28,757 bases of DNA. Source: a virus. Both the position numbers and the translations under genes were made by a program. Shown here piece after piece: positions 7,502 through 16,997 of this stretch (the stretch's first letter is position 1; each line of letters starts with the position of its first letter). The DNA lies in the IMG/VR virus record IMGVR_UViG_3300035187_002872, positions 1 through 28,757 of that record. One strand, written 5' to 3'. The notes under the pieces are model-generated. The model worked only from the letters and a program-made list of their open reading frames with translations. It did not search any database and was not told the origin of the DNA.

Positions 7502-8105
7502 AGTGTTTTAATGTTTTTTCTGTAAGGTTAATGATTTCAGTTATGGGTAATTCTACCACATAACACTCCGTATATCCACTATCCGTGGTCTCAAAATCAA
7601 TTTTATAATCTTGGTATTTTTGATGAATAAACTTTTCAAGATGATGCACTTGATGATGTATTCCTTTCCATATTTTGATTACACTATGTAATTTATTTTT
7701 AGTGTGATTTGATAACTTATTAAAACTTCTACCCACCTTATAAACCAATTTGCCCTCAAGATAAACAATAACCAAATACAAATAATCCACATCAAAATAT
7801 CTTTTACTCCAAGGATTTTGATAGTTGTTTCCTTTTAACTTCTCACCATATTTTCTAACTCTCTCATCAGTTTCTTTGGTTAATCCTTTATTCCAAGATA
7901 CTTGTGCTCCTTTTACTCCCTTATTCCAAGGTTCTTTTCCTATTTGCCATTCAGACCAATTTCTAGAAATACCACAAGATTTGATATGTTTATATACAGT
8001 TGGTTTTGGAACATTCAACTGCCTTGATATTTCATATGAAGACAAACCAGACAGATACATTTGTTCCCATACCTTTTTATCTTTATCAGTATATCTTACA
8101 TTCAT
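7491..8105 (-). CDS. Free-standing homing endonuclease, HTH + NUMOD3-like + GIY-YIG/T5orf172-like (204 aa)
   Basis: Three parts are visible. Residues 1-50 form a resolvase-type helix-turn-helix (MYLSGLSSYEISRQLNVPKP, then TVYKHIKSCGIS). Residues of about 55-95 carry NUMOD3-like phrases, GKEPWNKGVKG and SWNKGLTKET, which are DNA-minor-groove-binding modules of homing endonucleases. Residues 105-204 read YLYLVIVYLEG, VYKVGRS and GYTECYVVEL, resembling a GIY-YIG/T5orf172-type nuclease fold, although the GIY and YIG triplets are degenerate. The gene follows the psbA terminator directly and has its own TATAAATA promoter. Synechococcus phage S-PM2 has a free-standing endonuclease (F-CphI) next to its intron-bearing psbA; this gene is in the analogous place, but orthology is not shown. 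Confidence 0.75.
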   Translation of the reverse strand: MNVRYTDKDKKVWEQMYLSGLSSYEISRQLNVPKPTVYKHIKSCGISRNWSEWQIGKEPWNKGVKGAQVSWNKGLTKETDERVRKYGEKLKGNNYQNPWSKRYFDVDYLYLVIVYLEGKLVYKVGRSFNKLSNHTKNKLHSVIKIWKGIHHQVHHLEKFIHQKYQDYKIDFETTDSGYTECYVVELPITEIINLTEKTLKHYDY

Positions 8106-8128
8106 TATGGTCTGCTCATAGTTATTAT

Positions 8129-8136
8129 TATTTATA
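8129..8136 (-). promoter_or_regulatory. Late promoter, exact T4 consensus TATAAATA
   Basis: The minus strand reads TATAAATA, identical to the T4 late promoter. It lies immediately after the T-tract of the psbA terminator and 23 nt before the endonuclease ATG (8105). This suggests late, psbA-independent expression of the endonuclease. Confidence 0.65.
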
Positions 8137-8161
8137 AAAAAAGAGACCTTTGCAGGTCTCT
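8136..8161 (-). terminator. Intrinsic terminator downstream of psbA
   Basis: Read on the minus strand, an 8-bp perfect stem (AGAGACCT / AGGTCTCT, loop of 4) is followed by seven T. It lies about 30 nt past the psbA stop codon and before the next gene's promoter. Confidence 0.85.
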
Positions 8162-8188
8162 CTATTATATCATATACTTAGTTTTATA

Positions 8189-10521
<2,333 letters not shown>

Positions 10522-10684
10522 TTTTCGTTAAAGGGTAAGTATAGGTTCAAGGGGATTGAACAGTTACATTATACTCCACAGCACCCTCCGCTGTGGATAT
10601 GAGAGACGTAATTTACCCTCCCATAGGTCTCGGTTAAACGGGAGCACAAGATTAAGGATTTGTTACTTTCCTTAACGTGTTGTT
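10522..10684 (-). promoter_or_regulatory. Structured psbA 5' leader (about 160 nt)
   Basis: Between the predicted start of transcription (near 10684) and the psbA ATG, the minus strand can form several stems: TTAAGGA/TCCTTAA; CTCCC/GGGAG; GAGAC/GTCTC (10603-10607 with 10627-10631); and an 8-bp stem TCCACAGC/GCTGTGGA (10575-10597) whose loop exposes GGAGG. A minimal start-stop ATGTAA (10569-10564) follows GTGGAG. No Shine-Dalgarno lies next to the psbA ATG, so the fold could control translation. I cannot match it to a named RNA family. Confidence 0.5.
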
Positions 10685-10685
10685 G

Positions 10686-10719
10686 TATTTATCATAACAT
10701 TGTCAGGATTTCCTGTCAA
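10686..10719 (-). promoter_or_regulatory. psbA promoter: sigma70-type with overlapping late motif and dyad
   Basis: The minus strand has TTGACA (10714-10719), a 17-bp spacer and TATGAT (10691-10696). GATAAATA, a late-promoter-like octamer, overlaps the -10 box (10686-10693). A 20-bp dyad, TTGACAGGA-AA-TCCTGACAA (10700-10719, one mismatched pair), covers the -35 box and spacer and could be an operator. Confidence 0.75.
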
Positions 10720-10745
10720 TAGGTAATATTACTCATCCGGAAAAT

Positions 10746-12869
10746 TTACAACATGTTTGTTTTTTTTAGTTCTGTATTAAGTTGATCAAGTTTTTCACCA
10801 ATCATTGATTTTTTCTTTTTTTTCCTACCAAATATCTTTTTTACTATGCCTTTCCTTTTCAGATATAATTTTTTCTGCATTTCATTATCATCATTTACAA
10901 AATCTTTGGATGCCAGTTGACTATAAGTAAGAACTCCTGCAGGAGACTTAAACGTTTTTGGATCAGTAAGTTTAATATTTTTTTTAATTGATTTTTGAAG
11001 TCTATTAAAAAGTTTTTTGTTTTCTGGAAAATGCGTATCAATGTATAAATCTGATGTTTTAACCAGCAACTCATTTTGAATTTCTTTTTCTTTAAACTGT
11101 CTTTCACTTGGAGATAAAGTCGCCAACTTCATAGAAGTTTCAAACTCAAGTAAAAGATATTTTTTAATTGGAGATGGAAGATTTTGTATCTCTTGAATTA
11201 ATAAATCATATTCACTTACTTCATTTACTTCATTTACTGTTTGATTTGATTGATTTTGTCTCTTAAATTTTTCAAATAAACTTTCTTCTTTAACTGGTTG
11301 ATTTCTATAATTTGGAGATAATTTTTGTGCTTGACTTGCAGGAATAACAGTTTCAAAGTGAACTATAGGTGCTTCTTTTCCTGGAGTTCCTGGTATAAAT
11401 CCAAAACCAGATTGGTCAAAAAATGTTTGTATATTTGCACTAACCTCTTGCTTTGCTTTTTCTCCACCTAAAGCATCAGCAACCGCACCAAAAAAATTTA
11501 CTGTTTGTTTTACAATTTGTTTATTTGCAATATCTTCTGATGGTCCAAAACCATAAGTATCAGGAATACGAATGTTTCCTTTGTTATCAATATATGGTGT
11601 TCCTGTAATATTGTTATGTGTTCCTTTTGCTCCGAAATTTCCACCAATATTGGGATTAATAGAAGTTTTTCTTTGTAAATGTTGTCCTAAAGATCCATCT
11701 ATTTTAGGATCATATCCCTGTAAAAGATACTCTTGAGTTGATGATGAGAGTTTATTTGATAAAGGATTGTTTTGAGTTCCCAAAGAACCAGGAGGAAGAG
11801 TATATCTTCCACCAGAATCTTTTGGTCCCCATTGTGTAGATCCTAAAATATTTTTAACATTACTCAATAAATTAATCCCATCTTCTATACCATCAGTAAT
11901 TCTTGTTATTGGTTTAGTAAAATTAGATAAAGACTTTTCACCTTCCCTTATTTTATTTCCAATTTGAGTAATTGCTTGTTCTGCACCTTTTCCAAAATCA
12001 GAAATTGCTTTGCCTACATTTTTTATAAAATCAATACCCGCATTAAAAACAGTAGGGTAATATCGAGGATCACCCAAATTATATCTACCTATAATAACTT
12101 GTTGAGGAGGAATTGCAGGAACTCCAGGAATCGCAGGAACCTCTGGAGATCCTGGATCGGTCATTATACGATTAGGTAAAACATTTCCATTTGCATCTGC
12201 AGCAAGCCAAAGTGTGTATGCATACAAAGCATAATTTGCTTTTGGAGTCGTTTCATTAGTTAGTCCCGATGGATAATATTGTGATGCTCCTCTACAAGAT
12301 CCAAGAAGACAATCTAATTGTCCCCAAAGATAAATTGTTTTTACTATTTTACCAGGATAGGGCCAGTTATAATAAGCTTGCTGATAGGCACGACCCAAAT
12401 CAGTATCAGCATTTGCAAAAGTACCAACTGCAGCGATTCTTGTAAATCCACCAGAACCTAGGTATCCAACTTGATAGGTAGATAACCAACCATCCCCTAT
12501 TAAATATCCAAGAGGAGTTACACCTTCAGGATACTCACCTTCAATTTGACGTGTCGCCGCTACTTGCTCTCCATTATAAGTTGTATATAAATTTGCAGGT
12601 ATATTTACTGGAGCATTTGGATCACTACCATCTCCCTGATCTCCCCAAACAAAATCATTCTGATTAGAAAGTCCACCTGTAACATTTTCATAAGTTGGTG
12701 GAACTGCTGGAATTGCAGGAATTTCTGGAACCGCAGGAACTCCAGAGTCCATTCCATAATCTAGATATAACCCTGTAGTGGTCATCTTTTCATTCAAAAA
12801 ATTAATCTTTTGATTAATCTCTTCTGACTTTAGATGATTTAATATTTTTTTATATCTATTCTTTCTCAC
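10746..12869 (-). CDS. Large virion-type protein with Pro-rich repeats (707 aa)
   Basis: The frame opens with GTG 12869 about 20 nt after a late-promoter motif; ATG 12785 (MTTTGLYLDYGMDSG, 679 aa) is an alternative start. Two proline-repeat segments, PAVPEIPAIPAVPP (about residue 45) and PEVPAIPGVPAIPP (about 250), bracket an aromatic Gly-rich domain (GYLIGDGWLSTYQVGYLG). The middle is helical (FIKNVGKAISDFGKGAEQ) and Gly/Asn-rich. The C-terminal 150 residues are strongly basic and helical, ending with KKIFGRKKKKKS. No enzyme motif is seen. Size, late promoter and composition suggest a virion or internal protein; no specific family is recognised. Confidence 0.7.
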   Translation of the reverse strand: MRKNRYKKILNHLKSEEINQKINFLNEKMTTTGLYLDYGMDSGVPAVPEIPAIPAVPPTYENVTGGLSNQNDFVWGDQGDGSDPNAPVNIPANLYTTYNGEQVAATRQIEGEYPEGVTPLGYLIGDGWLSTYQVGYLGSGGFTRIAAVGTFANADTDLGRAYQQAYYNWPYPGKIVKTIYLWGQLDCLLGSCRGASQYYPSGLTNETTPKANYALYAYTLWLAADANGNVLPNRIMTDPGSPEVPAIPGVPAIPPQQVIIGRYNLGDPRYYPTVFNAGIDFIKNVGKAISDFGKGAEQAITQIGNKIREGEKSLSNFTKPITRITDGIEDGINLLSNVKNILGSTQWGPKDSGGRYTLPPGSLGTQNNPLSNKLSSSTQEYLLQGYDPKIDGSLGQHLQRKTSINPNIGGNFGAKGTHNNITGTPYIDNKGNIRIPDTYGFGPSEDIANKQIVKQTVNFFGAVADALGGEKAKQEVSANIQTFFDQSGFGFIPGTPGKEAPIVHFETVIPASQAQKLSPNYRNQPVKEESLFEKFKRQNQSNQTVNEVNEVSEYDLLIQEIQNLPSPIKKYLLLEFETSMKLATLSPSERQFKEKEIQNELLVKTSDLYIDTHFPENKKLFNRLQKSIKKNIKLTDPKTFKSPAGVLTYSQLASKDFVNDDNEMQKKLYLKRKGIVKKIFGRKKKKKSMIGEKLDQLNTELKKTNML

Positions 12870-12890
12870 AGTATGATTATACTTTTAACT

Positions 12891-12898
12891 TATTTATT
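12891..12898 (-). promoter_or_regulatory. Candidate late promoter (AATAAATA)
   Basis: AATAAATA on the minus strand overlaps the stop of the 53-residue gene and lies about 21 nt before the GTG start of the 707-residue gene, the same spacing as at 1258 and 5659. Confidence 0.5.
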
Positions 12899-13058
12899 AT
12901 ACCCTATACTCCTCTATTTTCTCAAGCACCTTATTTAAATATTTATGTGCAAGTCCTTTTGGGTCTGAAGTATAACCGATATTTTCTTCATATAATTCGT
13001 GTTTATACATTAACAAGATTCTTTTCATTTCTTGCAATGTCAGTTGTCCTCTGGGCAT
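12897..13058 (-). CDS. Small hypothetical protein (53 aa)
   Basis: The complete frame from ATG 13058 encodes MPRGQLTLQEMKRILLMYKH followed by an acidic stretch and a helix ending LEKIEEYRV. It looks like a compact two-helix protein with a central YTSDPKGLAHKYLNKV segment. It starts 6 nt after the T-tract of the hli-operon terminator, so it depends on read-through or an unseen promoter. No family is recognised. Confidence 0.6.
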   Translation of the reverse strand: MPRGQLTLQEMKRILLMYKHELYEENIGYTSDPKGLAHKYLNKVLEKIEEYRV

Positions 13059-13063
13059 ATAAG

Positions 13064-13095
13064 AAAAAACTCTGCCTCTTATTTAGAGACAGAGT
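13064..13095 (-). terminator. Intrinsic terminator of the hli operon
   Basis: Read on the minus strand, an 11-bp stem (one G-U pair, loop of 5) formed by 13085-13095 with 13069-13079 is followed by six T (13064-13069). It lies 24 nt past the last gene of the hli cluster. Confidence 0.85.
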
Positions 13096-13118
13096 ATGAG
13101 TATATTTGCTTGGTGTCT

Positions 13119-13244
13119 TTATTTACTCACATAAACTGGTTGAAGTTTTCCGCCACCCCTGCCATCATCGTCAGGTGGTTGAGATATCTTCCACAAAATT
13201 AAAACGACCCACAAAACTAAAAGTGTTTGGGGTAAGAAAGACAT
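13119..13244 (-). CDS. Small single-pass membrane protein in hli operon (41 aa)
   Basis: The ATG at 13244 comes one base after the stop of the hli gene upstream, with GGTGAG just ahead. Residues of about 5-19 (PQTLLVLWVVLILWK) form one transmembrane helix; a soluble tail follows with PPDDDGRGGG and ends QPVYVSK. Such mini membrane proteins accompany hli genes in cyanophages and could bind photosystem or thylakoid complexes. That role is inferred from location only. It is the last gene before the terminator. Confidence 0.6.
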   Translation of the reverse strand: MSFLPQTLLVLWVVLILWKISQPPDDDGRGGGKLQPVYVSK

Positions 13245-13245
13245 C

Positions 13246-13365
13246 TCACCATACTCCAGGAATTACTTGCCCGGTCGTCAGATAAGCACCAACGGCAGCA
13301 ACGAATCCAATCATCGCAAGTCTTCCATTCAGACGTTCTGCTGCTTCAGTAAAGATTTTGTCCAT
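13246..13365 (-). CDS. hli: High-light-inducible protein (39 aa)
   Basis: The product MDKIFTEAAERLNGRLAMIG... contains the chlorophyll-binding core of the one-helix Hli (LHC-like) family: E-R-L-N-G-R-L-A-M-I-G-F, with the Glu, Asn/His-position and Arg residues that ligate chlorophyll and form the salt bridge. One transmembrane helix follows (FVAAVGAYLTTG). At 39 residues it is near the minimum for the family. AAGGAG stands 9 nt before the ATG, the best ribosome site in the window. Hli proteins dissipate excess light energy and protect photosystem assembly, matching psbA carriage. Confidence 0.9.
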   Translation of the reverse strand: MDKIFTEAAERLNGRLAMIGFVAAVGAYLTTGQVIPGVW

Positions 13366-13377
13366 TGTTTTTTCTCC

Positions 13378-13464
13378 TTAAAATGTTTCAGAAAGTTGAT
13401 TAATAGCATGTGCCAGAAGCACAAAGAAAGCAATACTTGTAAGAGTAAAAATAACTTCAGTCAT
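13378..13464 (-). CDS. Mini membrane protein between two hli genes (28 aa)
   Basis: The ATG at 13464 shares a base with the stop of the upstream hli gene (TGATG), and the stop is followed by the AAGGAG of the next hli. The 28 residues (MTEVIFTLTSIAFFVLLAHA...) form one transmembrane helix with a short polar end (INQLSETF). Size and context recall small photosystem or cytochrome subunits, but no specific match is made. Confidence 0.55.
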   Translation of the reverse strand: MTEVIFTLTSIAFFVLLAHAINQLSETF

Positions 13465-13658
13465 CAGAAGATTCCGAAGAAGAGTTTACCAGTGAGAGCA
13501 TAAGAAATAGCACCAGCAATAATGCCGACCATTGCCCAGCGTCCATTGATGCGCTCCTTTACTTCTGCGGGGGAATACATTCCATAATTTTCATAATACA
13601 TTTGCGGTTCTTTCGCAAACATATTTTGCTGACCACGATCATTTGTTGTGACAGTCAT
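13464..13658 (-). CDS. hli: High-light-inducible protein (64 aa)
   Basis: A 30-residue soluble N-terminal segment (MTVTTNDRGQQNMFAKEPQ, then tyrosine-rich) precedes the Hli core ERINGRWAMVGIIAGAISYA, with the conserved Glu, Asn, Arg and A-M-x-G residues, and ends TGKLFFGIF. One transmembrane helix is present. It is the first gene of the operon, 28 nt from a near-perfect promoter. It should sit in the thylakoid membrane, bind chlorophyll and protect photosystem II. It is the longer of the two hli copies. Confidence 0.93.
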   Translation of the reverse strand: MTVTTNDRGQQNMFAKEPQMYYENYGMYSPAEVKERINGRWAMVGIIAGAISYALTGKLFFGIF

Positions 13659-13686
13659 TGTTCGTTTTATTACGAATTGTTACACA

Positions 13687-13715
13687 ATTATATAGGAAAT
13701 CTTAAGACTTGTCAA
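13687..13715 (-). promoter_or_regulatory. Sigma70-type promoter of the hli operon
   Basis: The minus strand reads TTGACA (13710-13715), a 17-bp spacer and TATAAT (13687-13692): exact consensus at both hexamers and optimal spacing. The start of transcription would be about 20 nt before the hli ATG at 13658. Such strength suggests early, host-polymerase expression. Confidence 0.88.
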
Positions 13716-13731
13716 GGGGTTCGGTCAGGAA

Positions 13732-14541
13732 TTATTGACTTTGCTGGGAGGATGGTTGAGTGATCCTTCCAAGATAAGGATCATAATTCATCAAATCATC
13801 AATACTCATATCATGTCCCTGCTTCTCCCAAAATTGAAGAAGACCATCATGACTTGCACGATGAAACACATCAATATGTTCTGGATGAATAGAAGACCCT
13901 AATTCAATCCTATAAAGAAAAAGAGGAATTGAAAAAGTATTACCAGAATTATAAATCAAGTCATCAGCAACTGCTCTGGGTTTAACTCCTTGATCCAACT
14001 TATACTTATCTCCACGAACATGAAGATTAATAAGTTTTTGGGCATGATGGCGAGTAATCATATAAGCAGCAGTTGAGAAATCATTAATGAATCTCTTGTG
14101 AAGTTTTACATGTAAATCTCCTGTGCAGATAATTGCAAGTTGCACAACATCCCAATCATAAGGAACCTTTGCTACAAAATCTGCCCAAGTAAAGTTCCAG
14201 AATCGAGCAAGTTGTAAATCCACATCATCTTCCATAATGATTGCATATGGAGAATCAGAAGTTTCATACCAATGTTTAATTGCTTTTAGGTGAGAAGTTG
14301 TGCAACCAATCTCCCCAGAAGTCATCGTGTCTGGATATCTACCTTTAATGATATCTCCCAAATCATCATCACGACCATCATAAGCAGAGATACGAGTATA
14401 ATTCTCAATCTCCCAATACTTAAATTGGTCTTCCATATATTGTTTTCTTTCTGGTTGACCATCCAAATTCAAGTAATAGATTGGTCCAATATTTTTAAGT
14501 TTATATGCTGATTTGTTTTTGTCCATCACATTCTCATCCAT
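13732..14541 (-). CDS. Glycosyltransferase family 25-type protein (269 aa)
   Basis: The N-terminus reads PIYYLNLDGQPERKQYM, the usual opening of GT25 (LPS-type galactosyl/glucosyltransferases). GEIGCTTSHLKAIKHW at about residue 76 and IIMEDDVDL (about 101-109, the metal-binding acidic motif) complete the family pattern. The length fits GT25. It is the last gene of the glycan island; its start overlaps the end of the GT11 gene upstream by 16 nt. The activity would be transfer of a hexose from a nucleotide sugar; donor and acceptor are unknown. It ends about 16 nt before the hli promoter. Confidence 0.85.
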   Translation of the reverse strand: MDENVMDKNKSAYKLKNIGPIYYLNLDGQPERKQYMEDQFKYWEIENYTRISAYDGRDDDLGDIIKGRYPDTMTSGEIGCTTSHLKAIKHWYETSDSPYAIIMEDDVDLQLARFWNFTWADFVAKVPYDWDVVQLAIICTGDLHVKLHKRFINDFSTAAYMITRHHAQKLINLHVRGDKYKLDQGVKPRAVADDLIYNSGNTFSIPLFLYRIELGSSIHPEHIDVFHRASHDGLLQFWEKQGHDMSIDDLMNYDPYLGRITQPSSQQSQ

Positions 14542-15332
14542 CTTTCTGGAATTAAATCTTTTGTGTTTTTATCTTTACAGGTTTCCCCAAACCAATTTAT
14601 AGGTGCAACGACGTGGTTAGAATTGGACAACCAAGCACCCCACCAGGAGAATGAGGAATTAGCAATAATATGATGTTTGCAGAGAGACATCAGACAGAGG
14701 TCAACATACTGGTCTCCAGATTCAGAAAGCATAAACCTCTCATCAGAGAAGATTTCCTGCTCCCTGCACCACTCAATATCATCAGAAAAGATAATGACTG
14801 GAAGATTCGAATCAAACTGTTGAAGTGCTGTTTGATAATACTCCAAGTCAAGAGCAGTGTGATTTGGATTTTGAAGGTAGTCTGTGCGACGAATATGAAG
14901 ACTAATTGCTTCTCCGACAGACCCCATCATTTCTTTACAAGGTTCTAGAATCTCATCCTTGAAAGAAAAGTCAATCCGAATTTCATCTTCAATATGTGCA
15001 AAGTATTTTTCAGACTGAAAAAATCCAGCAAGAGTAATTTCATCTGGACACATATTGAAAAGCACCTCATCAAAGTGAAAATGCCTTTCTTCTGCTACTG
15101 GAGCATGTCCCCTATCAAGAAGTTTAATGTTATGAGGAAGGACATAAGACATCTTAAATGGATAGAAGATTTCAATCTTCAAATCAAACCCATAAGGGTC
15201 CTTAACAACTTGATTATGATTTGGAACACAAAAATCGTATCCTCTATTAGAAGCAATACCTCTCAAAGAGGCATACTGAAACATTTGATTTCCTAATCTG
15301 CCCAGTCTACCAAGATGATTAAACGCCAGCAT
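14526..15332 (-). CDS. GT11 fucosyltransferase (alpha-1,2-type), copy A (268 aa)
   Basis: GT11 hallmarks are present: the N-terminal GRLGNQMFQYASLRGIA, the donor-binding ISLHIRRTDY (about residue 143), PVIIFSDDIEWC and the C-terminal IIANSSFSWWGAWLS. This family transfers L-fucose from GDP-fucose, usually in alpha-1,2 linkage, and gmd/fcl in the same island supply the donor. The His-Ile-Arg-Arg motif for GDP-fucose binding is intact. It is the most diverged of three GT11 paralogues in the window. Start and stop overlap both neighbours, so it is part of a coupled operon. Confidence 0.9.
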   Translation of the reverse strand: MLAFNHLGRLGRLGNQMFQYASLRGIASNRGYDFCVPNHNQVVKDPYGFDLKIEIFYPFKMSYVLPHNIKLLDRGHAPVAEERHFHFDEVLFNMCPDEITLAGFFQSEKYFAHIEDEIRIDFSFKDEILEPCKEMMGSVGEAISLHIRRTDYLQNPNHTALDLEYYQTALQQFDSNLPVIIFSDDIEWCREQEIFSDERFMLSESGDQYVDLCLMSLCKHHIIANSSFSWWGAWLSNSNHVVAPINWFGETCKDKNTKDLIPERWMRM

Positions 15333-16143
15333 TCAATTGTCTCCTTCTTTCTTTAACATAATTTTGGTCTTCATAGTATCTTATTATAGCATCTTTGTCT
15401 AGATTTCTCATTGTTTGCCAAAGATTATGATTATCCATAAACTTTGGATTGTGATAATGTGAATTAAAAGTCCGAGCGTGGTCAAAATGATAGACCACAT
15501 CATTTACTCTTCCTACACTATATCCAAGTGCTTGAAGACGATAATAATATTCGCAGTCTTCAGCACCCCAAGAAATAAAGTTTTCATTCCACATATAAGA
15601 GTCAATATAAACTTGACGCTTAATCATTTGACCCCAACCCATTACAGAAGGTTGCAGTTTACAATTTGGTTGCAAAACAGATAGGTTAAATTCAGATGAA
15701 ATAAAAGCATCAAAAAGAGAAATGGGATAATCAACTGCCCACTGATAAACTCCACAACCATATGGATAGACTGCATCAAATCCTCCTTGAGTAATCATAT
15801 TATACGCGGTAGTATAACTTGATACTGGATAGACAACATCGACATCGTAATTATAAACTACCTCTGTCTTTGCTGCAAGAAGAAGATCATTCAAAATACG
15901 TGTCTTGTAGAAGAATTTGTCTTCAGATTGTTCAAAGATGTGATAAAGATTTGTCGGAATATCTCCAACAATTCTTTCAATAACAGGAAGTGCCTTATCT
16001 TGAAAAACAGATTGCCTATCATTCTCCTTGACAATAATAGGAGATTGTGGAAAATGATGTGTGATATAACTGATTGAAGTGATAATGTTTTTCAGTCGGT
16101 CTTCACTTTCAATTCGACAAGGCATTAAAAAAGTTAATTTCAT
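15319..16143 (-). CDS. GT-A fold glycosyltransferase (GT2/GT7-like, 274 aa)
   Basis: An N-terminal nucleotide-sugar domain (MKLTFLMPCRIESEDRLKNI) is followed by YNYDVDVVYP at about residue 97 (D-x-D metal site). The acceptor-side motif FISWGAEDCEYYYRLQALGY (about 190-210) resembles the GWGxEDxD motif of GT7 and related GT2 enzymes such as galactosyl- and chondroitin-type transferases. A His-containing segment (VYHFDHART) follows, as in metal-coordinating sites of those enzymes. The ATG overlaps the preceding stop (ATGA). The sugar transferred cannot be told. Confidence 0.8.
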   Translation of the reverse strand: MKLTFLMPCRIESEDRLKNIITSISYITHHFPQSPIIVKENDRQSVFQDKALPVIERIVGDIPTNLYHIFEQSEDKFFYKTRILNDLLLAAKTEVVYNYDVDVVYPVSSYTTAYNMITQGGFDAVYPYGCGVYQWAVDYPISLFDAFISSEFNLSVLQPNCKLQPSVMGWGQMIKRQVYIDSYMWNENFISWGAEDCEYYYRLQALGYSVGRVNDVVYHFDHARTFNSHYHNPKFMDNHNLWQTMRNLDKDAIIRYYEDQNYVKERRRQLNAGV

Positions 16144-16997
16144 ATTTCAATCCAACTCTCAGGAATCAAATCACTCATATCATAATGATCATATTGTGAA
16201 CCAAACCATTTTTTAGGTGCAATTACTTTTTTATCAGAATTATTAATTAACCAGGCACCCCACCAACTAAAAGAACTATTAGCAATAATTGCGTCAGTAC
16301 AAAGAGTCATAAGACATAAATCAACCCAAGGAATTCTTTGACCATCGGAAAAGGTATCCATTGTCTCAGAGAAAATGAACCTATCAGATTTAAAATAATC
16401 TTGTTCTTTACACCAGTCTATTACATCCGAAAGAACAATAACAGGTATATCATCTGGAAAATGACTCAATGCTTCATCATAATACTCCCAAGTTTGAAGT
16501 GGATGTGCTTGTTGTAAATTCACATAAGACCAACAAAGTTTAGGATCTCCTCTACGAATATGCATAAAGATTTTTCTATCAGAACCAAGAGAATCAATCA
16601 TCTCTTTACAAGGTTCGTATATACTATCTTGAAATTGAAAATCTTCTCTAATTATATTTTCAATGTTTTTGAAATATTTTTCAGTTTGAAAATATCCATC
16701 TAAATTAATATTATCTGGACAATTATCAAACAAATTTTGATTAAAGTGAAATTCTCTCCAAACTGCCCATTGAGCTTCTGGTAAATATCCAAAATTCTTT
16801 TTTTGTACACTACCCATTTTAAATGTTTCAAATAAGCAATAATTATTTTGGTGCCCATACTCATCAATACTATTAATTCCTTGTGGAGGCATGACCCAAT
16901 CAAAACCTCTATTTGCCGCTATTCCACGCAGAGCAGCATATTGGAACATTTGATTACCTAGTCTACCTGATAGACCAAGTTTATTAAAACTGAGCAT
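16140..16997 (-). CDS. GT11 fucosyltransferase, copy B (285 aa)
   Basis: The ATG at 16997 overlaps the previous stop (TAATG); an upstream in-frame TTG is disregarded. Family motifs: GRLGNQMFQYAALRGIAANR, FMHIRRGDPK (about residue 151), VIVLSDVIDWC and IIANSSFSWWGAWL. Compared with copy A it has an insertion around SETMDTFSDGQRIPWVD. Its first ~40 codons are almost identical in DNA to copy C (16894-16930 matches the equivalent part of the next gene), indicating a recent duplication or gene conversion. Predicted use of GDP-fucose follows from the family and from gmd/fcl. Confidence 0.9.
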   Translation of the reverse strand: MLSFNKLGLSGRLGNQMFQYAALRGIAANRGFDWVMPPQGINSIDEYGHQNNYCLFETFKMGSVQKKNFGYLPEAQWAVWREFHFNQNLFDNCPDNINLDGYFQTEKYFKNIENIIREDFQFQDSIYEPCKEMIDSLGSDRKIFMHIRRGDPKLCWSYVNLQQAHPLQTWEYYDEALSHFPDDIPVIVLSDVIDWCKEQDYFKSDRFIFSETMDTFSDGQRIPWVDLCLMTLCTDAIIANSSFSWWGAWLINNSDKKVIAPKKWFGSQYDHYDMSDLIPESWIEI

